Assembly (NCBI GenBank): GCA_947627155.1
Contig: CANQUX010000002.1
Coordinates: 95,667-159,666 of the forward strand
Source: an uncultured Alphaproteobacteria bacterium
Lineage (GTDB): Bacteria > Pseudomonadota > Alphaproteobacteria > CAAHEQ01 > UBA3637
Length of the DNA: 64,000 nt
Direction of reading: 5' to 3'
Shown here piece after piece: positions 55,599 to 63,575 of this stretch. Every line of letters begins with the position of its first letter. Position 1 is the stretch's first letter. The notes under the pieces were generated by a model. It was not told where the DNA came from and did not search any database. It was given only the letters and a program-made list of their open reading frames with translations. Both the position numbers and the translations under genes were made by a program.

Positions 55599-56185
55599 GC
55601 ACCGATAACGCCTCTTAATATTTGCGCCGTTTCATAAACGGGAAGCCCTACAATGCCATCATATGAGCCGTTAATGCGTTTGATAAAAGCACTGATGAGC
55701 CCTTCAATTTTATAGCCCGCCACATTTTTATATTCGCCCGATTTTAAAATAAGCGCCATATCTTCTTTTGACAAATGTTTCATGGTAACAATTGATTGTG
55801 AAACGCGCGTGATGACTTTTCCTTGCGGCGATATAACGCATAATCCCGTGATCACGCGGTGTTTTCGCCCTGAAAGCAGTTGTAAATGCTTTAACGCTTC
55901 TTCTTCATCGGCGGCTTTTCGAATAATACGACGACCGACGGCCAAAACCGTATCGGCCGCTACCACACAAACGCCTTTGTTTTCCTGAAAAACAGCTTGC
56001 GCTTTCAAAACAGCAATGCGTTTCACATATTGCGTCGGTAATTCGTTCGGCAAAGTTACCTCATCAATATCGGGCGAAATAATTTTATCGGGATATAAGC
56101 GCACCTGTTCCAGCAAAGCTTTGCGTTGCGGCGAACCGGAGGCCAAAATAAAACCGGCTTTTAATCCCCAAAAATTATTTGTCAT
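55595..56185 (-). CDS. maf: Maf-like nucleoside triphosphate pyrophosphatase
   Basis: It hydrolyses non-canonical or excess NTPs. ILASGSPQRKALLEQ is the phosphate-binding start and VVAADTVLAVGRRI carries the catalytic Asp. GRKHRVITGLCV and INGSYDGIVGLPV are conserved. I chose the ATG at 56185, overlapping the dksA end by 11 bp; the frame opens 15 codons earlier inside dksA. 196 aa. Its stop overlaps the RNase start. Confidence 0.93.
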   Translation of the reverse strand: MTNNFWGLKAGFILASGSPQRKALLEQVRLYPDKIISPDIDEVTLPNELPTQYVKRIAVLKAQAVFQENKGVCVVAADTVLAVGRRIIRKAADEEEALKHLQLLSGRKHRVITGLCVISPQGKVITRVSQSIVTMKHLSKEDMALILKSGEYKNVAGYKIEGLISAFIKRINGSYDGIVGLPVYETAQILRGVIGA

Positions 56186-56597
56186 CTGCTTGCGTTTTTT
56201 CTTTGCGCTCGTGCCGTTCCTGTGCTTCAATGCACAGTGTGGTAACGGGACGCGCTTCTAACCGACCTAATCCGATAGGCTCGCCGGTTTCTTCGCAATA
56301 ACCGTACGTTCCGTCTTCAATGCGTTTTAAAGCGGCTTCAATTTTCTTAATTAATTTACGCATACGATCACGGGTACGTAAATCAAGAAATTGATCGGTT
56401 TCCGTGCTGGCGCGATCATTTAAATCTGTTTCTTGCAAACTGTTTTCTTTTAAATTTTGCAAGGTGTTTTCGGAAGCGGCAACCAATTCATCACGCCATG
56501 TTATCAGTTTTTGACGGAAATATTCCAATTGCCGTTCGTTCATGTATTCTTCATCGGCAGAGGGTTTATAATCGGGGGGTAAATTTATGACTGTCAT
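56175..56597 (-). CDS. dksA: RNA polymerase-binding protein DksA
   Basis: DksA enters the RNA polymerase secondary channel and acts with ppGpp on rRNA and amino-acid promoters. The coiled coil covers about 20-100 (NERQLEYFRQKLITWRDEL, then DLNDRASTETD at the tip). DGTYGYCEETGEPIGLGRL is the zinc-finger region, with only two of four canonical Cys, as is common in alphaproteobacteria. The ATG at 56597 has AAGGAG; a TTG one codon earlier is ignored. 140 aa. Confidence 0.95.
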   Translation of the reverse strand: MTVINLPPDYKPSADEEYMNERQLEYFRQKLITWRDELVAASENTLQNLKENSLQETDLNDRASTETDQFLDLRTRDRMRKLIKKIEAALKRIEDGTYGYCEETGEPIGLGRLEARPVTTLCIEAQERHERKEKTQADDK

Positions 56598-56631
56598 CAA
56601 TTAAACTCCTTCTTTAAAGTGGTGATAGTTA

Positions 56632-56660
56632 TACATAGCTGATTTTGAAATAAATGTCAA
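56632..56660 (-). promoter_or_regulatory. Promoter of the dksA-maf-RNase-yacG unit
   Basis: TTGACA (56655-56660) and TATGTA (56632-56637), 17-bp spacer, minus strand, 35 bp before dksA. Confidence 0.65.
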
Positions 56661-56728
56661 GCGTTGTTTTTTCTTGATATTTTTTTTATTATTTGTTATT
56701 TTTAAAATAAAAGGAAAGGAAACAAAAA

Positions 56729-58096
56729 ATGCGCTTATTTTTATATCTGCTTTTGATGGGATTCGTCGGGCTGCCGATCACACAAGCCACTGCCGTTTCC
56801 GATACATGTGAAAAACAATTGTTGGACTTGGAAAAGTCAACCGACGGCATTGATGAAGCCGTTTATGATTCGTGCGGGTTTAACGATTCGGTTCTGGTTT
56901 GGAGTAAATGGGCGCCGTTGGCCGCGCAAAAAAATGCCCGAAAAATGTTGTATGAAGTTTGTCGCCGCTTTCCCGATCATATGTATCATGATATGTATTG
57001 CCAAAAAGCGTATCATACCAATTACGGCCCGTCGCTGGCCTATCAGGCGGAACAATTACTCAAAGAAGAAAAAATTGAGGAAGCGCTTCAAAAAGCTACC
57101 GACGCTTTAAACGCGCAGGAAATGACAACCCGTCAGGAGGGTGCGTTATTAGGTGCTTTTGCCGTTTATTATTTAAAAAAAGATGATCATCGTTATCAAT
57201 CCTATCTTCGGGAGGCTTCTGAGCGCTATTCCCCGATTGCCAATCATATTTCGGGCATTATTGCTTATCAAAACGCTGCCGATCCCGATAAAGCGGCGCA
57301 AACGGCATTTAAATATATTTGGCGCGCTATTTTGTTGGGATGTCCGGCAGCCGAAGAGAATTTGGGATTGTTCCACTTGGCAAGGCAAAAAAAACTTGAT
57401 TTTCAAGCAGCCAAAAATAAAATGCGGGAAAATATGTTTTCCTGTGAGGGCAGTTCGGAAACAACCGCGGAGGAGCCGATATCAACAGAAATGCTGGATT
57501 GCCGCTGTCAAACCGTTATCAAGCAGGAACAAGCCGTTCGTGAAAAACCGTTTATCTTAAAGAAAACGGAAGGCACGCGTGCCGTTTTGGAAACCAAAGA
57601 CGGTGAAACCTATAACGTGGCAGCGGGTGATAATCTGCCCGGCCAAGCGGTTGTGAGTGAAGTGCATAAAACAGGTGTTGTCATTACACAAGGAGACGAG
57701 CGCATTATTTTAAACCTCTATAAACCCGATAAATGTTACACATTTTGCACCAAGCATCACATAACGGAAAATTTAACGCCCGAGGAAATGAAAAAGCGCA
57801 TCGTCGGTGATTCGGTACATATTAAGCCGTATCATCTGACATTTACGCCGCAAGAATGTGAAAATATTGCCTATTATGCCAAAGTGCTGTTAGATGAAAA
57901 TATGTCATATGTCGGTCAAAAAGAGTGTGCCGATCAGGTAAACACGACGCGACAAAATTTAATTGATTTACTGGAAAAACAACCGCAATCGAATGAAGAA
58001 GCCGGCACAAGCAAGCAAAAATCATCCGTTGATCCGGAAGCAATTAAAGAACGGTTGAAATCGTTTCATGAAAGCATGATGGAAAAAAATAAATAA
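56729..58096 (+). CDS. Exported Cys-containing helical-repeat protein of unknown function
   Basis: The signal peptide (about 1-22) ends at QATAVS. Residues 90-245 form TPR/Sel1-like helical pairs (PSLAYQAEQLLKEEKIEEAL, DPDKAAQTAFKYIWRAILLG). Residues about 275-330 are beta-rich with GETYNVAAGDNLPG and VVITQGDERIIL, a pattern similar to the PilP/GspC clamp domain of pilus and secretion systems. About a dozen Cys are present, which fits periplasmic disulphides. The end is Gln/Lys-rich. The PilP likeness is weak but interesting given the pilin family. AAAGGAAAGG precedes the ATG. Confidence 0.7.
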   Translation: MRLFLYLLLMGFVGLPITQATAVSDTCEKQLLDLEKSTDGIDEAVYDSCGFNDSVLVWSKWAPLAAQKNARKMLYEVCRRFPDHMYHDMYCQKAYHTNYGPSLAYQAEQLLKEEKIEEALQKATDALNAQEMTTRQEGALLGAFAVYYLKKDDHRYQSYLREASERYSPIANHISGIIAYQNAADPDKAAQTAFKYIWRAILLGCPAAEENLGLFHLARQKKLDFQAAKNKMRENMFSCEGSSETTAEEPISTEMLDCRCQTVIKQEQAVREKPFILKKTEGTRAVLETKDGETYNVAAGDNLPGQAVVSEVHKTGVVITQGDERIILNLYKPDKCYTFCTKHHITENLTPEEMKKRIVGDSVHIKPYHLTFTPQECENIAYYAKVLLDENMSYVGQKECADQVNTTRQNLIDLLEKQPQSNEEAGTSKQKSSVDPEAIKERLKSFHESMMEKNK

Positions 58097-58111
58097 TTCG
58101 GCAAAAAAAAC

Positions 58112-58139
58112 TTGCTTTTTAAAAAAGAATGTGTATAAT
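58112..58139 (+). promoter_or_regulatory. Promoter of rpsF-rpsR-rplI
   Basis: TTGCTT (58112-58117) and TATAAT (58134-58139), 16-bp spacer. Confidence 0.65.
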
Positions 58140-58145
58140 CAAATC

Positions 58146-58262
58146 GTTTTTCCGATTTAAAATCCTTGCTCTTGCTTATCGGACAAGGGCTATGCTTCAA
58201 GCACTTATTCATGGGGAATAACGTGTTTTAACCGAAGCGAGAAAAACCAAAAGGAGAGGATA
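58146..58262 (+). promoter_or_regulatory. Leader upstream of rpsF, possible S6:S18-binding structure
   Basis: A leader of about 120 bases contains the hairpin TTATTC-ATGG-GGAATAA and a CCGAAGCGAG stretch. S6:S18 leaders with a bulged CCG are known in other bacteria; whether this one fits that fold is untested. Confidence 0.35.
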
Positions 58263-58264
58263 TT

Positions 58265-58645
58265 ATGCCTTTTTATGAAAATGTTTTTATCGCGCGGCAA
58301 GATTTAACGCCTGCCAAAGTTGCCGAATTAACGGATAAATATGCATCCGTTATCGAAAACAACGGCGGCAAGGTTTCAAAGCGCGAAAACTGGGGCTTAC
58401 GTACGTTGGCCTATAAAATCAACAAAAACCGCAAAGGATATTATATGTTAATGAACATTGATGCACCGGCTCCCGCCGTTGTTGAAATGGAACGGTTAAT
58501 GCGGTTAGATGAAAACCTGCTGCGTTATTTAACGGTGAAGGTTGATGCGTTGGAAGAAGGTCCGTCGGTGATGATGGAACCTAAAGCCCGCAAGAGCAAA
58601 GCTGAAGATAAATATGAAATTGAAATCACGGAAGGAGAAATGTAA
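58265..58645 (+). CDS. rpsF: 30S ribosomal protein S6
   Basis: [19 protein letters not shown], then [23 protein letters not shown] and [15 protein letters not shown] define S6. 126 aa with a Lys/Glu tail. Strong AGGAGAGG ribosome site. The stop shares a base with the rpsR start (TAATG). Confidence 0.97.
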   Translation: MPFYENVFIARQDLTPAKVAELTDKYASVIENNGGKVSKRENWGLRTLAYKINKNRKGYYMLMNIDAPAPAVVEMERLMRLDENLLRYLTVKVDALEEGPSVMMEPKARKSKAEDKYEIEITEGEM

Positions 58646-58878
58646 TGAGTGAAACGAAAAGCTCCTTGTTCCGGCATAAAAAAACATGCCAGTTCTGTAT
58701 GGATGAAACATCTGTTATTGATTATAAAGATGTCAAATTATTAAGCCGTTATTTATCGGAACGCGGTAAAATGGTGCCGGCACGGGTTTCCGCAACATGT
58801 GCCAAACATCAACGCGGTTTGTCCAAAGCCGTCAAACGCGCCCGCTTTTTAGCTTTATTACCTTTTGTTGCTGATTAA
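58645..58878 (+). CDS. rpsR: 30S ribosomal protein S18
   Basis: 77 aa. [20 protein letters not shown] and [20 protein letters not shown] are diagnostic. CQFC near residue 16 is the N-terminal Cys pair of some S18 proteins. It binds S6 on the platform. 14 bp separate it from rplI. Confidence 0.97.
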   Translation: MSETKSSLFRHKKTCQFCMDETSVIDYKDVKLLSRYLSERGKMVPARVSATCAKHQRGLSKAVKRARFLALLPFVAD

Positions 58879-58892
58879 GAAAGGGGAATAAA

Positions 58893-59462
58893 ATGGAAGT
58901 TATTTTATTAGAAAGAATTGAACGCTTGGGTCAAATGGGTGATGTCGTGAACGTGAAAAACGGCTATGCTCGCAATTTTTTGTTACCGCAAAAGAAAGCT
59001 TTACGGAAAACAAAAGATAATATGGCATTATTTGAATCCAAACGCAAAGAATATGAAGCTTACAACCTGAAATTAAAGGCAGAAGCCGAACAAATGGCCG
59101 AAAAGATGCAAAATCTTTCCGTGGTTATTATTCGTCAAGCCGCCGAAACGGGTCAATTATACGGTTCCGTGACGGTGCGTGATATTTGCGATGCCATTCA
59201 TGAGGCCGGCTTTAAATTGGAACGGCGTCAAATCAATTTGGCGCAACCGTTTAAGAATCTCGGCATTTTTGATGTGCGTTTATCCTTGCACCCCGATGTT
59301 TCTCAAACAGTTCGGGTGAATGTTGCCCGTTCGGCGGAAGAAGCCAAACGCTCGGCAACGAAGCATCAAAAACGGCAAGCCGAAGAAGCTGCCAAAGCGG
59401 AACCGGCAACGGAAGCGCCGGCTGAAACCGCTGCTGAAGAAGCAAAACCGGCGGAAGCTTAA
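58893..59462 (+). CDS. rplI: 50S ribosomal protein L9 with Ala/Glu tail
   Basis: MEVILLERIERLGQMGDVVNVKNGYARNFLLP is the N-terminal domain, split here as MEVILLERIERLGQ and KNGYARNFLLPQKKA. A long central helix and the C-terminal domain (GQLYGSVTVRDIC) follow to about 150. The last 38 residues are an Ala/Glu/Pro-rich tail like that on S16. 189 aa against about 150 usually. Confidence 0.96.
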   Translation: MEVILLERIERLGQMGDVVNVKNGYARNFLLPQKKALRKTKDNMALFESKRKEYEAYNLKLKAEAEQMAEKMQNLSVVIIRQAAETGQLYGSVTVRDICDAIHEAGFKLERRQINLAQPFKNLGIFDVRLSLHPDVSQTVRVNVARSAEEAKRSATKHQKRQAEEAAKAEPATEAPAETAAEEAKPAEA

Positions 59463-59482
59463 TCAGATAAAAAACAAAAAAA

Positions 59483-59522
59483 AAGCGACTTTTTGCCAAA
59501 CGGCAAAGAGTCGTTTTTTTTA
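59483..59522 (+). terminator. Terminator after rplI
   Basis: GCGACTTTTTGCC, loop AAAC, GGCAAAGAGTCG, then nine T. Placed 25 bp after the stop. Confidence 0.85.
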
Positions 59523-59534
59523 TAGGGTTATGAA

Positions 59535-59602
59535 TTTATTTCTTTCCGGCGGGAAAAGACGATTTGTGGAACGTGCGCCGGCGTGGTGGGGCAAAAATAA
59601 AG
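59535..59602. repeat. Palindromic hairpin repeat, class A, degenerate
   Basis: TTTCTTTCCGGCGGGAAA on the left and GGCGTGGTGGGGC with AAAATAAAG on the right keep the class A internal sequences, but the outer stem is partly lost. Confidence 0.4.
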
Positions 59603-59647
59603 CGATTCGGTAGAATATCACTCTATTATTTGTATGTGACACTCTCA

Positions 59648-59721
59648 TTTTTTTCCCTATCGGCGGGTGTGATGCGCCACGAAAAGGGGCGCATCGCTAT
59701 GGGTCGATAGGGGAAAAAAAT
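59648..59721. repeat. Palindromic hairpin repeat, class B
   Basis: TTTTTTCCCTATCG pairs with CGATAGGGGAAAAAA. The internal loop has left GCGGGTGT and right GCTATGGGT, and the apical stem is GATGCGCC/GGCGCATC. Further class B copies lie at 61398-61438 (half), 63402-63472 and 63576-63649. Confidence 0.65.
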
Positions 59722-59741
59722 AAATGATGCAAATTTTCTGC

Positions 59742-59770
59742 TTGACATTGGTATGAAAAGCTTTTATTCT
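59742..59770 (+). promoter_or_regulatory. Promoter of the candidate ncRNA
   Basis: TTGACA (59742-59747) and TATTCT (59765-59770) with a 17-bp spacer, not followed by any gene before a terminator. Confidence 0.6.
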
Positions 59771-59776
59771 GAAAGC

Positions 59777-59987
59777 AAGGCAAGTGATGTGTGCCCCGAG
59801 GCATGACAACCTCTCTTATTGTGTCCTTGAAAAAGGATAAAAATTTACGCCTTTTTTGATATTGTCAAAAAAGGAGACGGTTACAAGACCGGAAGGTAGT
59901 AAAATAAACCTTTTGGTCAATATACTGCGCTATATCAATAAGATAGTTGTCAACTTCCGGTCGCCTCTCATCAAGGCGATTTTTTTT
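59777..59987 (+). ncRNA. Candidate structured small RNA of about 210 bases
   Basis: The transcript is bounded by a sigma-70-type promoter and the terminator TCGCCT-loop-AGGCGA plus eight T (59961-59987). Inside are GAGG/CCTC, TTTTTTGA/TCAAAAAA and GACCGGAAG/CTTCCGGTC stems, the last enclosing about 55 bases. No convincing open frame with a ribosome site is present. It resembles none of the RNAs I know well; 6S RNA is possible by size. Confidence 0.5.
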
Positions 59988-60014
59988 GAAAGCGAATCGA
60001 AAATATGCATCAAA

Positions 60015-60182
60015 AAAACGTACGTTTTTTGCAACACTTTTTTTTGATTTTTTCAAAAAAATTTTAATGTGAGGTAAATTTAATGCAATATCAAAGGGTT
60101 ACAAAAAACCTGTTTCAACACTTTATAGGGGTAATTTTACCCCCGAATCTGCGTTGCATTAAAGGTACGTTTATTTTATGCT
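60015..60182 (+). promoter_or_regulatory. Conserved promoter element (159 bp), copy 5
   Basis: Box U 60015-60035 and box D 60153-60173. The interior is of a second type (contains ATGCAATATCAAA and GGGGTAATTTTACCCC), shared with copy 7. TTGCAT and TATGCT form the promoter. GAATC precedes box D. Confidence 0.78.
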
Positions 60183-60208
60183 ATTCGTATACTGAAAGGG
60201 AGTCGAAA

Positions 60209-61339
60209 ATGACAAGACAATTCAAAAAACAAATTCAAAATCAATCTCAAAGCGGCCGTTCAATGGTTGAAATGCTCGGCGTTTTGGCCATTATTGCCAT
60301 TTTATCAATCGGCGGAATCGTCGGGTTTCGGTTGGCGATGAATTATTATCAAGCCAATCAAATTGCCCATGAAATGAATATCATGCGGACCGATGCACAG
60401 ATAAAAATTGCCCAAGGCACGGAGGAATTAACCCTCGGCGATCCGTATGACAGCGGGAACATTCAATTTAACGGATATAAAACCGATTTTGATTGTCTTT
60501 ATATGGAAACGGAAACATCAGAACCCGAACTTGCTTCCTGCGCCGTTGCAAACGCCTATTATATTGAAATGCAAAAAATTCCCGAAGGTGTTTGCAAACC
60601 GCTGGCGAATTTAATTGATAAAATGGATAATGAAATTGCCTTTTATATTAACGGAAAATCGGTTGATGCGGCAGAGGGAGAGAAAGGCGCTTGCGATGAA
60701 GGGGGCAACACATTAACGGCAATTTTCGGCGCTGATTCGGATTCGAATGCAGTTAAATGTGATGATGTTTCCGAATGCCCCGAAAACTTACCGATTTGCT
60801 TTAATCATATGTGTGTAGAGTGTGAAACGAATGCTCAATGTTCGGCAAGGGGAAAAGATCCCTATTGTGACAAAGAAACACATCGTTGCGAATCCTGTCC
60901 CGACGGAGGAAGATATCAAACTGAATATAACGCTTGCGTGATTGATGTTGAAACAAAATTTTTCATTACACCGAATCCGTCATGCACTAAAATAACACCC
61001 CGACCGTTTGGCCCTTATAAACATTCTTATGAAATTTGGGGACATGGAACAATTGATGATTTTCTTCTTTTATATTTAAATAAAGAGGGTCCGGAAGATA
61101 CATCTGATGTAACAAAATGTAACAGTGGTTATGATGCCATAAGACACGGTTGCGGTGACTCTAAAAGAGATTTCTGTCCTGATTTTAAATTGTGGGATTT
61201 AAAAGCGGGTGATTATGGAAATTTAGTTGTGGGTGATCCTGTTACATGGGGTAGTTGGGGTATTGGTTGGGTTGATGAAACAGAGGGCAAACCGCACCGA
61301 AATGATGGCAAGATTTGGTTGATTTTAAAAGATGAATGA
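60209..61339 (+). CDS. Prepilin-like Cys-rich surface protein (paralogue 5)
   Basis: The 376-aa protein has a 16-residue leader, RSMVEMLGVLAII with Glu at +5, and the second type of head shared with paralogues 4 and 6. Only two Cys-rich modules follow (about 188-245), the fewest in the family. The tip (about 260-376) has GPYKHSYEIWGHGTIDDF and ends WLILKDE, matching paralogue 2 (GPYTHSYELWIHGTFDDY, ending WLVLGDE). Head and tip have therefore been combined differently in the two genes. GGGAG precedes the ATG. Confidence 0.84.
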   Translation: MTRQFKKQIQNQSQSGRSMVEMLGVLAIIAILSIGGIVGFRLAMNYYQANQIAHEMNIMRTDAQIKIAQGTEELTLGDPYDSGNIQFNGYKTDFDCLYMETETSEPELASCAVANAYYIEMQKIPEGVCKPLANLIDKMDNEIAFYINGKSVDAAEGEKGACDEGGNTLTAIFGADSDSNAVKCDDVSECPENLPICFNHMCVECETNAQCSARGKDPYCDKETHRCESCPDGGRYQTEYNACVIDVETKFFITPNPSCTKITPRPFGPYKHSYEIWGHGTIDDFLLLYLNKEGPEDTSDVTKCNSGYDAIRHGCGDSKRDFCPDFKLWDLKAGDYGNLVVGDPVTWGSWGIGWVDETEGKPHRNDGKIWLILKDE

Positions 61340-61397
61340 AACATTCGATTGCATCTTTTGAAAAACAACCAATCGAAAAAGTTTTGACGAATATTCT

Positions 61398-61438
61398 CTT
61401 ATTTTGCACCGTCCCGCTATGGGCCGATAGGGGAAAAG
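61398..61438. repeat. Half copy of class B hairpin repeat
   Basis: GTCCCGCTATGGGCCGATAGGGGAAA-like right arm (split as CCCGCTATGGG and CCGATAGGGG), without the matching left arm. It lies between the convergent paralogues 5 and 6. Confidence 0.4.
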
Positions 61439-61516
61439 GCAAGCTGGGTATTATTTTGGCAGAAGTGGTAAAGACAATGATATTTTTCTCCTCTTTGGTT
61501 GTAAATGGCACACTCT

Positions 61517-61577
61517 CTTATTTTCGGCAGGAAGTGCTATCCCGCTTTTGTGGAATAGCGCGGTGGAGCGAAAAGGG
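61517..61577. repeat. Palindromic hairpin repeat, class A
   Basis: CTTATTTTCGGC outer arm, left GGAAGTGCTATCCC and right GGAATAGCGCGGTGG. Nearly the same as the copy at 4510-4571. Confidence 0.6.
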
Positions 61578-61606
61578 AAAATGACCCTCATTTACGAAAG
61601 CAAAAC

Positions 61607-63175
61607 TCATTTACATAAAGCGTAGTAATAATCTATCTGACGACTGCAATAGTGTATGAAACCACTCGTGAGAATTAAGTGATATGCGCGATAGGAATTG
61701 TTACCTATGTCTGTTATTGACGGATCTTTCAGCCAATAAGACTTAATTCCTTCATTTTCAGTTCCATTTTCTGCTTTTCTCACTGCTTTAACGATATCAC
61801 TGAGTTCACTTTTACTGTTATCGGCATAGCAATAATCACAGATCATTTCTCCTAAACTTTTATTATCACAGTCCAAATCTTGAATTGTCACCATACGCTT
61901 ATTTCCCAGTTTCTCACAAAACCGCTCTACACTCCACCAGTTCATTCCCCGATTTGACAAGATATACGGATTGCTATTCAAATCATGATTAGATGCTTGA
62001 TATTCTGATACTTTAACGCATTGATGTGTTGCATCTGCACAACTTTCTTCTTCTGTCAGGGTACACGAATCATCACTGTTACTACATTGATCAATACATC
62101 CGCTCGTCAAACAGAATTCGTCCGATTTGCAATCGTTATTGCTATCACATCCGCAAGATTTACCGTTCCAAGGCTTATTTTCGGGACATACACACTTGTT
62201 GCCGTTCCACGTCATGAGCGAATCCGCGCAACAAGCGCCGTTTTCCGTGCAATTTGCCTCTGACGGATTTTTAAGACGGCATTCATCACTGCTCGTACAA
62301 CCCACGCATGTGTTTTCTTCACTGCAAATCGGTGTGGGATTTTCACAATCGGCAGATGTGGTGCATTCCACACAATCTTTTCCGTTCCAAACACCGCTTT
62401 CGCATGTGATGCATGTATTCTCTTTACAATATTGAGATTTTTCTTCACATCCTTTTTCTTGCGTGCATTCCACACAAACATGATGACCGGTATCACAGAA
62501 CGGTGTGTTTTCTAATGATTCACATTCTGCATCGGTATCACATTTAATTGCTTTCGAATCCGAATCGGCACCGAAAATTACTTTTAATGTGTTGATTCCT
62601 TCACCGCAAGCGCCTTTCTCTCCCTCTGCCGCATCAACCGATTTCCCATTGATATAAAAAGCAATTTCGTTATCCATTTTATCAATTAAATTCGTCAGCG
62701 GTTTACAAATACCTTCGGGAATTTTTTGCATTTCAATATAATAGGCGTTTGCAACGGCGCAGGAAGCTACATCATCGGGCGTGGACGTTTCCGTTTCCAT
62801 ATAAAGACAATCAAAATCGGTTTTATATCCGTTAAATTGAATATTTCCGCTGTCATACGGATCACCGAGGGTTAATTCCTCCGCGCCTTGGGCGATTTTT
62901 ATCTGCGCATCGGTGCGCATGATATTCATTTCATGCGCAATTTGATTAGCTTGATAATAATTCATTGCCAATCGAAACCCGACGATTCCGCCGATTGACA
63001 AAATGGCAATAATGGCGAGTACACCGAGCATTTCAATCATTGAACGGCCGCTTTGTGAGTGTGTTTTGATTCTATTTTTCTTTCCTGCCTCCCCGCACAT
63101 AGTTTTCGGTTGATTGTTTTGCATATATTCTGTTTGTGATTGATTTTGAATTTGTTTTTTGAATTGTCTTGTCAT
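61607..63175 (-). CDS. Prepilin-like Cys-rich protein with C-type-lectin-like tip (paralogue 6)
   Basis: The 522-aa protein has the long leader insert ending at Gly43, then RSMIEMLGVLAII. The head and Cys-rich modules match paralogue 4 almost base for base up to about residue 350. The tip then diverges: MNWWSVERFCEKLG, SYWLKD and a terminal YYALC keep the Trp/Cys framework of paralogue 4, but intervening residues differ. The start at 63175 has AAAGGGAG. It converges with paralogue 5 and diverges from paralogue 7. Confidence 0.84.
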   Translation of the reverse strand: MTRQFKKQIQNQSQTEYMQNNQPKTMCGEAGKKNRIKTHSQSGRSMIEMLGVLAIIAILSIGGIVGFRLAMNYYQANQIAHEMNIMRTDAQIKIAQGAEELTLGDPYDSGNIQFNGYKTDFDCLYMETETSTPDDVASCAVANAYYIEMQKIPEGICKPLTNLIDKMDNEIAFYINGKSVDAAEGEKGACGEGINTLKVIFGADSDSKAIKCDTDAECESLENTPFCDTGHHVCVECTQEKGCEEKSQYCKENTCITCESGVWNGKDCVECTTSADCENPTPICSEENTCVGCTSSDECRLKNPSEANCTENGACCADSLMTWNGNKCVCPENKPWNGKSCGCDSNNDCKSDEFCLTSGCIDQCSNSDDSCTLTEEESCADATHQCVKVSEYQASNHDLNSNPYILSNRGMNWWSVERFCEKLGNKRMVTIQDLDCDNKSLGEMICDYCYADNSKSELSDIVKAVRKAENGTENEGIKSYWLKDPSITDIGNNSYRAYHLILTSGFIHYCSRQIDYYYALCK

Positions 63176-63202
63176 TTTCCGACTCCCTTTCACTCTACGA
63201 AT

Positions 63203-63369
63203 AGCATAAATTAAACGTACCTTTAATGCAACGCGGATTCGGGGGTAAAAATTGCCTTCAAAAGGCAAAAAATCACCCTTAAAAAACACTCGAAAAATCA
63301 ATTATTTCCGGTCAAAATAAATTTTTTTTAAAAAAATCAAAAAAAAGTGTTGCAAAAAACGTACGTTTA
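63203..63369 (-). promoter_or_regulatory. Conserved 158-bp promoter element, copy 6
   Basis: Box D 63212-63232 and box U 63349-63369 on the minus strand. TTGCAT and TATGCT are present. Around box U the full palindrome GTGTTGCA...AAACGTACGTTT...TGCAACAC is complete (63347-63382). GAATC adjoins box D. Confidence 0.8.
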
Positions 63370-63401
63370 ATTTGTGCAACACTCATTAAAATAAACCGTT
63401 A

Positions 63402-63472
63402 CTTTTCCCCTATCGATCCATAGCAATGCGCTCCTTTCAGCAGCGCATCACACCCGCCGATAGGGGAAAAGA
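63402..63472. repeat. Palindromic hairpin repeat, class B
   Basis: CTTTTCCCCTATCG pairs with CGATAGGGGAAAAG. Interior ATCCATAGC on one side and CACACCCGC on the other, the reverse orientation of the copy at 59648-59721. Confidence 0.65.
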
Positions 63473-63575
63473 GGGAGTGTTTCATTACTTCCCATCCGCC
63501 GACAAAGGGGGAAAATTGCTTAACAACAAAATTTTCAACCATTAAGAGAAAAAATTATCTTTTCGGCCTTGCTTC

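Noticed and set aside
59648..59721. Integron attC site
   Set aside because: The hairpins lack the RYYYAAC/GTTRRRY core sites and no integrase is present.
59855..59915. SRP (4.5S) RNA, because of ACCGGAAGGT
   Set aside because: The GGAA loop is present but the conserved CAGG and AGCAG bulge strands are not, and a longer GACCGGAAG/CTTCCGGTC pairing competes.
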